This document shows, in pieces, positions 16,277 to 25,007 of a DNA stretch of 47,660 nucleotides; the stretch's first letter is position 1; each line of letters opens with the position of its first letter. Both the position numbers and the translations under genes were made by a program. Source of the DNA: Eubacteriaceae bacterium (GTDB lineage Bacteria; Bacillota; Clostridia; Lachnospirales; Lachnospiraceae); NCBI GenBank assembly GCA_910574895.1, contig CAJTDQ010000011.1, positions 1-47,660 of the forward strand, written 5' to 3'. Below the pieces are notes generated by a model. The model was not told the origin of the DNA. It made no database searches and saw only the letters and a list, made by a program, of their open reading frames with translations.

Positions 16277-16681
16277 CTACCGTGTATGCTCTGCCTGCTT
16301 CTTGGGCGTTGGTAAATCCCTGCAATATTCGGGATACCGTGCCTTGATGCCCTCCATGAAATACGGGGCGAACTCGCAGCAGAACAATTCCTCTGGCGTG
16401 AATAGTTTCTCACGCCCCTCCTCGGCGTAACCGTTCCAGAGGTTAAAGGCAAGGTGGCAGACTTTGACCGTGCCGCTCGTCTGCCAGCCTGCGTGCATCC
16501 CCTCTGGCTTGATGCAGTCCGTCTTAAAATCGAACATGGCGTTGATGTTCTGCCTTGTTTCCCCCGCAATCCCCATCACATAGAAAAACGCCCTGTGATA
16601 GCAGTCGTTGACCTTACACTTTATCATGCTTTCCAGAAAAAAATCACGGTGGGCTGCGTTGCGAAACCTTATCTCCGACAT
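16277..16681 (-). CDS. DUF6075-like protein of the conjugative element
   Basis: A 134-aa cytoplasmic protein beginning MSEIRFRNAAHRDFF, with conserved aromatic and cysteine residues (FYVMGIAGETRQNI, HLAFNLWNGYAEEG, LFTPEELFCCEFAPYF). I recognise it as the DUF6075 type, which accompanies DNA methyltransferase and sortase genes in Firmicute ICEs; its function is unknown. I start at 16681, where AGGAGG lies 6 nt upstream. It overlaps the end of the methyltransferase gene by 13 nt and is therefore translationally coupled. Confidence 0.75.
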   Translation of the reverse strand: MSEIRFRNAAHRDFFLESMIKCKVNDCYHRAFFYVMGIAGETRQNINAMFDFKTDCIKPEGMHAGWQTSGTVKVCHLAFNLWNGYAEEGREKLFTPEELFCCEFAPYFMEGIKARYPEYCRDLPTPKKQAEHTR

Positions 16682-17454
16682 AAAAATCCTCCTTTCTCCT
16701 GTGCCGATACGCTGCAAGCCGTTTCTTTTTGCAGCCGTGGCAGAATGATATTCTCCACATAAACTTCATTGATTTCAGAAGCGATAAAGTCACGCCCGTT
16801 TTTGATGCACTGGACTACCTCGCTCCCAGAGCCTGCAAAGGGGATTACCACTAAATCGCCCGCCCTGCTGCTTGCAAGCAGCATCCGTTCCGCCAGCTTC
16901 TCTGGCTTCTGCGTGGGATGCCCCGTCGCTTCTTTATAATTGGGCATAATCCTCGGAAACTCCCATACGTTCCCGCAGGATTTCCCCTTTGGGTTTTTCC
17001 GCTTGTCTTTTTCGCCGCCCTCATCATACGGGATGCGGACGGCATCAATGTTTATTTCATGCAAGGGGTTACTGTAAAACCACAAGAACTCCGCTTCATT
17101 CCGATAGGTCGCTTTCGCAGGTCGCCCCGTCCTGTAATTCCAGACAATCAGATTCCGCTTTATCCAGTCAAACTTGTCTAAAACGTGGGTAGAGAGTTTG
17201 TCTATCATCTGGCAGCTCCCCCAACAGTAAAACGCACCCGTAGGCTTCAAAATCCTATGGCATTCCCCCGCCCACGCCAGACACCATTCCAGATATTCCG
17301 AAACTGTCTGGAACACAAAATCAAAGTCCCCTTTCATGCGGTAATACGGCGGGTCGGCAATCACTACATCCACGCTTCTGTCTGGAAGTTCCCGCAGCAC
17401 TTCCAGACAGTCGGCAGGATAAACACAATTCCTTTCCTGTTTCTTGACAATAAT
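16669..17454 (-). CDS. Site-specific DNA methyltransferase (N4/N6 type), irregular start
   Basis: An AdoMet-dependent amino-methyltransferase of the beta class. The catalytic motif ADPPYY is near the N-terminus, the target-recognition region lies in the middle (WNYRTGRPAKATYRNEAEFL), and the AdoMet-binding motif PFAGSGSEVV is near the C-terminus after TQKPEKLAERML. No restriction enzyme is adjacent, so it may protect the element in a new host. The start is odd. The frame is open only from the TGA at 17458-17460, and no ATG, GTG or TTG precedes the conserved CVYPADCLEVLRELPDRS. An ATG at 17459-17461 is one base out of frame: dropping one T would give MTIIVKKQERN. So it either starts at AUU (about 17454) or carries a single-base frameshift. 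A GTG at 17400 would lose conserved residues. Confidence 0.8.
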   Translation of the reverse strand: MIVKKQERNCVYPADCLEVLRELPDRSVDVVIADPPYYRMKGDFDFVFQTVSEYLEWCLAWAGECHRILKPTGAFYCWGSCQMIDKLSTHVLDKFDWIKRNLIVWNYRTGRPAKATYRNEAEFLWFYSNPLHEINIDAVRIPYDEGGEKDKRKNPKGKSCGNVWEFPRIMPNYKEATGHPTQKPEKLAERMLLASSRAGDLVVIPFAGSGSEVVQCIKNGRDFIASEINEVYVENIILPRLQKETACSVSAQEKGGFLCRR

Positions 17455-17745
17455 AAGTCATACTCCTTTCTCCATTTTGACAATAGATAGTTATACAAAC
17501 ACTGGATTTGCAAATAAAAATGCCATCGCATGGAACATTCCACGCAACAGCAATACCTCCACCGACAACAAAAAACACTCTTACAACCAATCCATTCAGC
17601 GACTTCACACCAGTATAACTTTTTATTGTAAATACCAGTGCGCCAGTATGAATAATTATTGTAAAATTCACACATGAGCCGCTATTATGGATATTTATTG
17701 TAAAATATAGCTTTCTATTGTCAGAGTATAACTATTTATTGTAAG
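17444..17745. repeat. Array of seven imperfect 20-bp repeats (AGTATAACTATTTATTGTAA)
   Basis: Five copies read along the + strand at about 17612, 17645, 17684, 17705 and 17725. Two read along the minus strand at about 17497-17478 and 17463-17444. The right-hand copies step by 20-21 bp and others by 33 and 39 bp, roughly whole helical turns. The last minus-strand copy covers the start of the methyltransferase gene. The 17460-17771 interval is otherwise without a convincing gene. Regulator binding sites or iterons are both possible. Confidence 0.7.
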
Positions 17746-17771
17746 TCAACATTTCCAAAATTGCCATCCTT

Positions 17772-20105
17772 TTAGCACTCCCCAAATTTAGTCGTCATCA
17801 GCTTATACAGCTTTGTATTGCGTGGGAATTTATTGACGAAAGGCACAAGGGAGCTGCCGACTTTCAATAATCCCTGCCCCGCACCGACATTCGTGATATA
17901 GCTCATCTGAAGGTCGGAAATGTTAAGGAGCTTCGCAAGCTCGATTCTGTCCGTGGACGCTTGGTTCAGCATGATAATGAACTCGCTGTTGGCAAGCATC
18001 GTCCTCGCCGTATGGCTCTGCAAGAGGTCGTCCACGTTCTGCGTGATTCCTGTGCAGTACGCCCCATACTTACGCACACGCTTCCAGAGGGTAAAAAGGA
18101 AGTTTGCCGAGTATTCGTGCTGAAAGAGCAGGTAAATCTCGTCAATGAAAATAAAGGTGTTCCTGCCTTTCGCCCTGTTCTGGGTGATGCGGTTTAAAAT
18201 GCTGTCGAGGACGACGAGCATACCAATAGGCTGTAACTGCTTGCCCAAATCCAGAATGTCGTAGCAGATAAGGCGGCTGTGGGTATCCACGTTCGTATGC
18301 TTGGCAAAGGTGTTGAGTGAGCCGTCCGTGAAAAGCTCAATCGCAAGGGCGATTTCCTGCGCTTCTGGCTCATCCTGCTTTAACAGCTCCTCACGGAAGT
18401 CCTGCAAGGTCGGCGGCGTACCCATATAGTTGCCCTGCTGGTAGTAGCGGTAAACGCTTGCCGTGCAGCGGTCGATGATGGATTTCTGCTTTGCCCCCAG
18501 ACTTGCCCCGCCGATAAGTTGCTCGCACAAAGACAAAATAAACTCTGATTTCAAGATGACGGGGTTCGCTCCGTCGCCGTAATCAGAGTTCATGTCCATT
18601 GCGTTGATGTGGTTGTCGCTCGTCGCTGAGATGTGGATAACCTCGCCCTGCATGGCTTTCACAAGAGGGGCGTACTCTCGTTCGGGGTCTATGACCAAGA
18701 CATCGGCGTTAGGGTCGGTCAGAATAATGTTTGTCATTTCCTCCTTTGCCGTAAAGGATTTTCCCGCACCCGACACGCCGAGGATAAAGGAATTGCCGTT
18801 CAAAAGATGGCGGCGGTTGGCGATTATCATGTTCTTTGAAATGACGTTCTGCCCGTAATACACGCCGTCCTTATGGTAGATTTCCTGCACACGGAAAGGG
18901 ATAAACACCGCAAGGCTTTCCGTCGTCAGCGTCCTCAACGCATCAATCTTCCTCACGCCGAACGGCAGGGCTGTGTTCAGCCCGTCCATCTGCTGGTACT
19001 TCAGCACGGCAAACTGGCAGAGATGCTTCCTTGCCGTCGTGAGCAGGGCTTCCGTGTCGTTGTCAAGCTGCTCTTTGGTTTCTGCGGTATGCACCATCGT
19101 AAGCACCGCAAACATCATCCTCTGGTCACGGGTCGTCAAATCATCAAGGAACTCCTTGCTTTCCTTTCTCTGCTGCTCCAAGTCGTAGGGGATGACGGCG
19201 GAAAAATTGTTGTTCTGGTTCTGCTTCCTCTGCCAGTTCGTGATGTTGGTTTCCACGCCAAGCAGACGGTTTTCTACTTCTCTCACGGCTTCATCCGTCG
19301 GGACAGGCACAACGTCCACGGAGAGCATCATGTTACGGTTTAATTCACAAAGCTCCGCCACCATGCTGTCCTTGATATAGGCTGCGTACTCTCTGAGGAA
19401 TATCACACGCCCGTACCGATTCCCCATCTTAAAATAATCTTTCTCAAACTCAAAGGAGTCGGGGCAGATATAGTCCTTGAAGTCGTGTCCTTTCCGCATG
19501 GTCTGCACCATGTCAAAGGAGAACGCCGTTTCCTCGCCCGTGCGGTAAAAATCATGGAAGATACGCAGCTTGTCGTTAGCGTCCAGTTCCGTACACTTCG
19601 AGCCTAAACGGTTAAAATGCCCGATAAGGTCAGCACCGACACGGGCAAAATAATTCCTCGCTTCCTCAATGTTCTTCTTGCAGACGGAAACCGTCACATA
19701 TTTATCCTGCACGGTGGAGTTTGCCCCCGTTGCTTTATCGAGCAGCATCTTGTTATACTCTTTGCGGTATTTATCCAAATCGTCCTCCGCCATCGGGATT
19801 AAGATGGTCTGCTCAAAGTCCGCTTTATTGAGCCTGCGATTGTTTATCGTGATTTTCGTGGTCGCCCCGCTATCGAGGGCGTTAAGAAGCTCCGAGTATT
19901 CGAGGAACATCGCTTCCTTGTCCTCACGGCTTGCCACGGCGTAGTTGATGTCCTCAAACTTAAATGTCTTTGCGTATTTGTTCCTGCCCACGAGGAAAAT
20001 GCCGTCCTCCCACATGGTCTTTAACGGGATGACCGCCTGCACCGACTTCGGCACGATGAATTTCTCCCTGTCCTGCTTGAACAGCGTTTTCAGCGTCTTA
20101 ATCAT
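17772..20105 (-). CDS. VirB4-family conjugation ATPase
   Basis: A cytoplasmic ATPase that powers the type IV secretion channel. It is 777 aa, usual for Gram-positive VirB4/TraE. Walker A is FILGVSGAGKSFTAKE (about residue 445), and Walker B is TFIFIDEIYLLF (about 652), followed by the VirB4-typical TGITQNVDDLLQS. The N-terminal CagE/TrbE region has KTFKFEDINYA. It overlaps PrgI by 8 nt. The 340-nt repeat-bearing spacer downstream separates it from the methyltransferase gene. Confidence 0.93.
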   Translation of the reverse strand: MIKTLKTLFKQDREKFIVPKSVQAVIPLKTMWEDGIFLVGRNKYAKTFKFEDINYAVASREDKEAMFLEYSELLNALDSGATTKITINNRRLNKADFEQTILIPMAEDDLDKYRKEYNKMLLDKATGANSTVQDKYVTVSVCKKNIEEARNYFARVGADLIGHFNRLGSKCTELDANDKLRIFHDFYRTGEETAFSFDMVQTMRKGHDFKDYICPDSFEFEKDYFKMGNRYGRVIFLREYAAYIKDSMVAELCELNRNMMLSVDVVPVPTDEAVREVENRLLGVETNITNWQRKQNQNNNFSAVIPYDLEQQRKESKEFLDDLTTRDQRMMFAVLTMVHTAETKEQLDNDTEALLTTARKHLCQFAVLKYQQMDGLNTALPFGVRKIDALRTLTTESLAVFIPFRVQEIYHKDGVYYGQNVISKNMIIANRRHLLNGNSFILGVSGAGKSFTAKEEMTNIILTDPNADVLVIDPEREYAPLVKAMQGEVIHISATSDNHINAMDMNSDYGDGANPVILKSEFILSLCEQLIGGASLGAKQKSIIDRCTASVYRYYQQGNYMGTPPTLQDFREELLKQDEPEAQEIALAIELFTDGSLNTFAKHTNVDTHSRLICYDILDLGKQLQPIGMLVVLDSILNRITQNRAKGRNTFIFIDEIYLLFQHEYSANFLFTLWKRVRKYGAYCTGITQNVDDLLQSHTARTMLANSEFIIMLNQASTDRIELAKLLNISDLQMSYITNVGAGQGLLKVGSSLVPFVNKFPRNTKLYKLMTTKFGEC

Positions 20106-20562
20106 AATCTACCTCCTTGCGCTTTCTTGATTTCTTGGGCTGCTTTCGCCCGTCTGTCTTTGTTCTTTTTTTCCTGCGTTTCCCCTTTTTCCGTTTCTTA
20201 TCCTGCACGGCGGGCAAGCCTTTCTCATGTGCGTCCAGTGCCTGCTTCATCGCATCGTAATATAAATTCTCTGGGACAAATAAAATCTTCTTCGGCATCA
20301 GAAACTGCGACTTTATCCATGCCCACACAAACTGCTCGGCGGTCATGCCGTTGTACCTCACAAATCCCATGACCGCAAAAGGGGAAGCCCCCAAGATGCA
20401 CATCCAGCTTACTGTTTCCGTCCCGAACCTGCCACGGAGCAGGAAGAACAAGCCGACCGCCACGCCGCAGGCAAGCACGGAAAACAGGAACTGCCGCATC
20501 GACAGCCCGAAGAACATGGATTCCGTGTAGTTGCGGATTTCCTTATTTATCTTGACTTCCAT
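20098..20562 (-). CDS. PrgI family membrane protein (VirB3-like)
   Basis: 154 aa. The start MEVKINKEIRNYTESMFFGLSMRQF is the PrgI signature. Two transmembrane helices (about 27-47 and 50-68) follow, and the C-terminus is very basic (KKRKKGKRRKKRTK). It is an inner component of the conjugation channel, usually encoded just before VirB4 as here. The start at 20562 has GGGGCGG upstream; longer readings on this frame run through the upstream gene and are not supported. The gene ends inside the VirB4 start (8-nt overlap). Confidence 0.88.
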   Translation of the reverse strand: MEVKINKEIRNYTESMFFGLSMRQFLFSVLACGVAVGLFFLLRGRFGTETVSWMCILGASPFAVMGFVRYNGMTAEQFVWAWIKSQFLMPKKILFVPENLYYDAMKQALDAHEKGLPAVQDKKRKKGKRRKKRTKTDGRKQPKKSRKRKEVDYD

Positions 20563-20563
20563 A

Positions 20564-20800
20564 TCAGCACCGCCCCTCTCGGACGTCTCCCGTCGAAATA
20601 AAGAGGATGCTGCGTTTCGGGATATATGCAAACCCAGAAATGGCATCCCCGATTTCAAATATCTCGTTATCGTCCGCTTTTCCAAATTTTCCGACCAGCC
20701 CTTTTTCAGCAGGCAGGTCATAGGCTTCGGAAGCCTCAATGACTTCTCCATTTAACAGATGGATATTATAATTCTGGCAATACTTCGTTTCTTTTTTCAT
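20564..20800 (-). CDS. Small unknown conjugation-operon protein (78 aa)
   Basis: MKKETKYCQNYNIHLLNG... ends GFAYIPKRSILFISTGDVREGRC. It is a small soluble beta-rich protein without a recognised domain, resembling the short 'hypothetical' genes found between VirB6 and PrgI in this ICE type. AGGAAAGGAAAATTGAA precedes the ATG. It ends 1 nt before PrgI and begins 26 nt after the VirB6-like gene. The reading is supported by spacing and operon position; function is unknown. Confidence 0.7.
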   Translation of the reverse strand: MKKETKYCQNYNIHLLNGEVIEASEAYDLPAEKGLVGKFGKADDNEIFEIGDAISGFAYIPKRSILFISTGDVREGRC

Positions 20801-20826
20801 TTCAATTTTCCTTTCCTGTGGGGTAA

Positions 20827-21663
20827 TTACAAGCCCATCATTTCCCTTACCACACGGTCTGCCATCTTGACCGCACCGACAAGGACGAGCATATTGAACA
20901 CCAATTCCCCGATATAGCCCCATACCATCGTGACCGCCGCCGCATCGGGGTTGACTGCGGGCGGGGACGCCGCAAACACCGAGAAGATGATGCAGGCAAG
21001 CACGATGATTGCCCCCTCAAGGCACACGGCGGAGTAGCTCTTGATGAAACTCTTTCCCACGCTCTGGCTCGGCTCTCCCGCAAACGAGGACAGCGGCACG
21101 GGGGCGATGGCGGTGTAAAGATACAACTTAAAAAATCTGCCGTACACCGACATTATCATAATGAATGACAGCACCGTGATGAACAGCCCGCCTATCAGCG
21201 TGACCGCCCATAAGGGGATGCTCTCGAAAAAGCCGCAGTCCTCCACGGCTGTCACTATCTCCTGTGGTAGAACCGTTTTCTGCGCCGAGCCGAAGCCTGC
21301 GGCTTTCATAATGGCGGAAATCACGCCCTGCACAATTTTGAACAGAGCCATCATCAGCTCCAAGCCGTAAGTGACCGCACCTTTCGCAAGGGCAAAGCGG
21401 ATGAACAGCTTCAAGGCGTGTTCGGGCTTCTTCACGCTTGCGAAGTCGCCGCAGGTACGCATCACGCCGACGACAAAGAACAGCACGAGCAGGGCAAGCC
21501 CTATCGCCTGCAACGCCCCGTGGATGTCAACGATGACTTTCCATATCGCACCGCCCTTAAAGGTTTCGGGGGATTGGGTGATGAGCTGCCATATCTCGGC
21601 TAACTTTTCATTCCATGTGTCAAGGGCGTTCTCCAAGTTCTGGACTACCCAGTTGTCTGACAT
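20827..21663 (-). CDS. VirB6/TrbL-like polytopic membrane protein
   Basis: 278 aa with about six transmembrane helices (for example IGLALLVLFFVVGVM at about 54 and AVTLIGGLFITVLSFIMIMSVYG at about 155). The C-terminal part carries YLYTAIAPVPLSSFAGEPSQ, a pattern of Gram-positive TrbL/VirB6 channel proteins. It would form the membrane pore together with VirB4 and PrgI. It sits between the Maff2-like gene and the 78-aa gene, all in the same direction. Confidence 0.85.
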   Translation of the reverse strand: MSDNWVVQNLENALDTWNEKLAEIWQLITQSPETFKGGAIWKVIVDIHGALQAIGLALLVLFFVVGVMRTCGDFASVKKPEHALKLFIRFALAKGAVTYGLELMMALFKIVQGVISAIMKAAGFGSAQKTVLPQEIVTAVEDCGFFESIPLWAVTLIGGLFITVLSFIMIMSVYGRFFKLYLYTAIAPVPLSSFAGEPSQSVGKSFIKSYSAVCLEGAIIVLACIIFSVFAASPPAVNPDAAAVTMVWGYIGELVFNMLVLVGAVKMADRVVREMMGL

Positions 21664-21768
21664 TCGACCACCTCCGTTCTTAAAATTTGATAGCGGGGCA
21701 AGTTCCGCAGAGCGGATCTGCCCCGTTATCCTGTCTTGTGTCAGTCTGTTATTTCAGTCTGTTTTGGA

Positions 21769-22134
21769 TTAGCCCGTGATGAGGGTTAAAATCTCTTTCG
21801 CAAAGGTAATCACAACGCCGCCCGCCAGTGTGAGGAAGCCGTTCGCCCTCTGGGACGGGTCGTGGGATTTCAGCGACAAGCCGACCTGCACGATGCCGAA
21901 GCCGAGCATAATCATCCCGACCGCCCGTATCAGACCGAAGATGAAATTGGAGAGGTTGTTGACAACGGCAATCGGGTCATTGGCGGCAAAGGCGGTCATG
22001 GACGTTCCAAGCATCAAAGCCGCAGCCAGTACCGCCACGCAGTAGCAGCGGAAACCTCTTTTTACCTTGCCTGTCATCGGCAGTTTCTGGGTTGCTTTGT
22101 TCTGGTTGTTCTCGTTTTTCTGAAAAAGTTTCAT
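21769..22134 (-). CDS. Maff2 / VirB2-like small membrane protein
   Basis: 121 aa. A basic N-terminus is followed by a hydrophobic signal-like helix ending TSMTAFAAND (about 35-52, possible cleavage after AFA). Two further hydrophobic helices (NFIFGLIRAVGMIMLGFGIVQVG and GGVVITFAKEILTLI) make it resemble VirB2/TrbC-type pilin-like proteins, annotated Maff2 in Firmicutes. It lies directly after the coupling protein gene (14 nt). Note that the 105 nt between it and the VirB6-like gene hold no further gene. Confidence 0.82.
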   Translation of the reverse strand: MKLFQKNENNQNKATQKLPMTGKVKRGFRCYCVAVLAAALMLGTSMTAFAANDPIAVVNNLSNFIFGLIRAVGMIMLGFGIVQVGLSLKSHDPSQRANGFLTLAGGVVITFAKEILTLITG

Positions 22135-22148
22135 AGGGTAAATCCTCC

Positions 22149-23942
22149 TTATAAATTGAATATTTCTTCCAAGTCCTCATCGGACAGAAGCTCATAGGAA
22201 GTGCTGACAGGATTAAGCGCAACAGCGTCTTTTGGAATATCCCCGCCAAACACAAAGGTTGCGACCGCCTGCGTCGGCTCGCCGTGGATATACGGCGGCT
22301 TCCCACCGTCGGCGGTCAGTTTCACGTTCGGGTGTTTCAAGATGTCGTACTTCAAATCCATGACGGGGCGTTCCCCACGCACAAAAAGAAGTGCGTAGCG
22401 GTTGTCAAGCATACGCACCTCGTCTGGGGTTAAAAGCTCACGCCCCGAAATCTGGTAGTTGGTGGAATAGTTGCCGCTCCGCCCAGAGCTTTTCCCATAG
22501 GTGTTGGTGTCGATGGTCGCCTTGCCTAACAGCTCCGACACAAACTTGTGGGTACTCTGCTCATTGCCGCCGAGATAGAGGAACTCGTCGGCGTTCCCGA
22601 CGATGCTTTCCCATTGTTTCTCAAACAGGGCTTTGAGCTGCGCCAAATTCTGTAAAATGATGCTGACCGACACGCCCCTTGAACGCATGACTGACAGTAT
22701 CTTGTCAAAGTCATCTGGCAAACTGACGTTCGCAAATTCATCCATAATGAACTGACAGTGGACGGGCAGGCTCCCGCCGTACTTGTGGTCGGCGAGGTAA
22801 AATAGCTGTTGGAATAGCTGCGTGTATAAAAGTGACACCAAAAAATTAAAACTGGTGTCGTTGTCTGGTATCAGTGCGAACAGTGCGACTTTCTTCTCGC
22901 CCAAAGACGGTAAATCCAATTCGTCCGTGGCAGTCAAAGATGCAAGGCTTTCCAGATTGAACTTCTCAAGCCTTGCGGCAAGGGTTATCTGGATGCTCTT
23001 TAGTGTCTTTGCCGAACCAGAATGGTAATCTCTGTAATACTTCAAAGCGATATGCTCTGGGTTTACCATCTCCAAGCGGTCAAACAGCTCGTCAAGCGGG
23101 CTTACATAGCCGTCGTCATCCTCCCTTACCTCACCCGCCCTTAAAAGCTCCATCACCATCGGGAAATTCTGCTCGTCTGGCGGGGCTTCGTATTTCAGAT
23201 AGAATACGAGGGATAAAAGCAGCATACTCGCCGCCGTGTCCCAGAACGGGTCTTGCGACTGGCTTCCTTTCGGCGTGGTCGCCTTAAATAAATTTGTTAC
23301 CAACCGCTGCACGTCGTTGCCGTTTCTTAGATAGACAAACGGGTTGTAGCAGTGGCTCTTGTGCATGTTGATTAAATCAAGCACACGCACCTCATAGCCT
23401 TTCTTTTCCAGAAGCCCGCCCGTGTCACGGACAATCTCGCCTTTCGGGTCTAAGATTACCATTGACGTGTTGCACTGCATGACGTTGGGCTTACAAAAAA
23501 ATCTGGTCTTTCCTGCGCCAGAGCCGCCCACCACGAGGATATTTAAGTTCCTGCGGTGTTTCTTCCCGTCAAGCCCGATGCGGACGCTCTGGGTCAGCAG
23601 CTTGTTCTCCGATGCGTTTTTATCTCGGTATTTTTTATTAAGCGTACCTGCATTGCCCCATTTTGCAGAGCCGTGTTCCTCCCCCTTGCGGTAGTTCCTG
23701 CGTGTGGAGAAATAAACGCCGATTCCCATGCCGTAGGCAAGCAGGAAAATAAGGACAGTCCTTACGCTGTCCCCGCATACCGTTATGGAAAACGGGTTCT
23801 CGATTGCCACGGATAAATTCTGCATTATCTCCACGATGCCGCCGCTGACATAAGGGGCAGTCAGCAGTGCAAGCCACACGACAGGGACAATCCCGCATAA
23901 AGAAAGGATTAAGCCCGCCTTGTAATCATCACCGTTCTTCAT
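22149..23942 (-). CDS. VirD4/TraG-family type IV coupling protein
   Basis: Links the relaxase-DNA complex to the channel. It is 597 aa. Two N-terminal transmembrane helices (about 10-30 and 60-80) are followed by the ATPase: Walker A LVVGGSGAGKTRFFCKP (about 140), Walker B HCQFIMDEFANV (about 399), and the conserved GNADEFLYLGG and MLDNRYALLFVRG regions. It overlaps the small upstream gene by 14 nt. Gene order (coupling protein, Maff2, VirB6-like, PrgI, VirB4) is that of Tn1549-like ICEs. Confidence 0.93.
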   Translation of the reverse strand: MKNGDDYKAGLILSLCGIVPVVWLALLTAPYVSGGIVEIMQNLSVAIENPFSITVCGDSVRTVLIFLLAYGMGIGVYFSTRRNYRKGEEHGSAKWGNAGTLNKKYRDKNASENKLLTQSVRIGLDGKKHRRNLNILVVGGSGAGKTRFFCKPNVMQCNTSMVILDPKGEIVRDTGGLLEKKGYEVRVLDLINMHKSHCYNPFVYLRNGNDVQRLVTNLFKATTPKGSQSQDPFWDTAASMLLLSLVFYLKYEAPPDEQNFPMVMELLRAGEVREDDDGYVSPLDELFDRLEMVNPEHIALKYYRDYHSGSAKTLKSIQITLAARLEKFNLESLASLTATDELDLPSLGEKKVALFALIPDNDTSFNFLVSLLYTQLFQQLFYLADHKYGGSLPVHCQFIMDEFANVSLPDDFDKILSVMRSRGVSVSIILQNLAQLKALFEKQWESIVGNADEFLYLGGNEQSTHKFVSELLGKATIDTNTYGKSSGRSGNYSTNYQISGRELLTPDEVRMLDNRYALLFVRGERPVMDLKYDILKHPNVKLTADGGKPPYIHGEPTQAVATFVFGGDIPKDAVALNPVSTSYELLSDEDLEEIFNL

Positions 23943-24126
23943 GGCACTTGCATGGGGCGACCTTTACTTTCCTGGTCGGGGCGAATGCCACCCTGCTTAT
24001 CAGCTCGTCAACAGGCTCGGTGGGGCGTTCCTCCTGTATCTGCTGCGTCCGCAGGGTGTTGAGGGCGTTGAGGACGATGTTCTTATCGTATTTGTCCAAT
24101 GCCAGATGGTATCGTTCTTCTTTCAT
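23929..24126 (-). CDS. Small conserved conjugation protein (65 aa)
   Basis: MKEERYHLALDKYDKNIVLNALNTLR... with a basic C-terminus (TRKVKVAPCKCHEER). The family is not named with confidence; such proteins regularly precede the coupling protein gene in this ICE type. GGAGGTGCAGCCC before ATG 24126 decides the start over the upstream in-frame ATG at 24135. It overlaps VirD4 by 14 nt. A DNA-binding or adaptor role is possible but unproven. Confidence 0.7.
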   Translation of the reverse strand: MKEERYHLALDKYDKNIVLNALNTLRTQQIQEERPTEPVDELISRVAFAPTRKVKVAPCKCHEER

Positions 24127-24141
24127 GGGCTGCACCTCCGA

Positions 24142-25005
24142 TTAGCGTTCCTGCCCTTTGGATTTGGGCGGCTTGTTCTTCTCAAGGCTCTTATACATGT
24201 CCGACTGGATTTCGCCCAGAACGTCACGCATCGAGCCAAGCTGCCCTTTAAATTCCTGCGTTTCCATGCCCGCAAACTCTTTCGGGATATTGTCGAAGCG
24301 GAAGCCCTTTGTGTCCACGCCGTAGCGGGAGCTTACCATATAGGCGACGCAGAACGACTTGAACTCTGAAACGTCACGGCTCTCCTTGTGCTTGAAGTCA
24401 AAGACCGCTGCCGACACTTCCTTTGCCATGCTGACAAAGAGCTGTTCTTCGTTCAATCCCGTCTTGATGAAGATGGTCTGCTGTGCGCTGTCGTAGAACG
24501 CAGGCAGCTCAAGGTCGTCCACTGGCACAAAGGAAACGGGGCTTGCGTCAATCATCGCCGACACAAGCTCCCGCATGGTTTTCTGCTCCTGTGGCTGCTG
24601 CCTGTCCTTTGCCGAGGTCTGGGAAATGTCGTAGACCACTTTTGCATTATAGCCGACCGCCTTTGAGCCGTCCTCCCGCTCGTACTCTTTCCCCGGCTCA
24701 AGGATGGTGATTTTCTGTGCGTCCTTGTCCATATAGGCACGGCTCTGTTTCCAACTGCCGTAATCCTTAAGCTGCGTCGCTTCGGGCATCTGCGCCGAAA
24801 CCAAGATGGCGTTGTTGACGGAGTAGCGGTCAAAATGCCCCTGCACGTCAAGGTACTGCTGAAACGCACCTCCGTCCGCCATCATTTTTTCGCAGGTCGT
24901 GTCTATCAGCTCATAGGCTGCTTTCCGCTGCTCCTGTTTCTGCGTCGCCCATTCCTCTTTGTTAAAAGGTCTGCCTCCGCCGCTGAATACGTCATAAATG
25001 CTCAT
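24142..25005 (-). CDS. ArdC/LtrC-like protein with ssDNA-binding-type N-terminus
   Basis: 287 aa, soluble. The segment with QQYLDVQGHFDRYSVNNAIL, followed by LKDYGSWK and ITILEPGKEYERE, is the N-terminal ArdC/LtrC-type domain that binds single-stranded DNA and protects incoming DNA during conjugation. The C-terminal part has a degenerate peptidase-like region (SMAKEVSAAVFDFKHKESRDV, about 200-225) without a clear HExxH zinc motif. It is separated from the PcfB gene by 2 nt and precedes the 65-aa gene by 15 nt. Confidence 0.75.
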   Translation of the reverse strand: MSIYDVFSGGGRPFNKEEWATQKQEQRKAAYELIDTTCEKMMADGGAFQQYLDVQGHFDRYSVNNAILVSAQMPEATQLKDYGSWKQSRAYMDKDAQKITILEPGKEYEREDGSKAVGYNAKVVYDISQTSAKDRQQPQEQKTMRELVSAMIDASPVSFVPVDDLELPAFYDSAQQTIFIKTGLNEEQLFVSMAKEVSAAVFDFKHKESRDVSEFKSFCVAYMVSSRYGVDTKGFRFDNIPKEFAGMETQEFKGQLGSMRDVLGEIQSDMYKSLEKNKPPKSKGQER

Positions 25006-25007
25006 GC

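Noticed and set aside
16125-16325. 66-codon frame through the duplicated hairpins
   Set aside because: Overlaps the end of the DUF6075-like gene and the hairpin repeats; the repeat copies are not read in the same frame, so the protein repeat is not conserved.
17321-17675. Two overlapping minus-strand frames across the 20-bp repeat array
   Set aside because: They run into the methyltransferase gene in other frames, lack ribosome sites, and are best explained by the AT-rich repeats.
17444-17745. CRISPR array at the 20-bp repeats
   Set aside because: Repeats are imperfect, occur in both orientations and have irregular, partly zero-length spacers; no cas genes are present.
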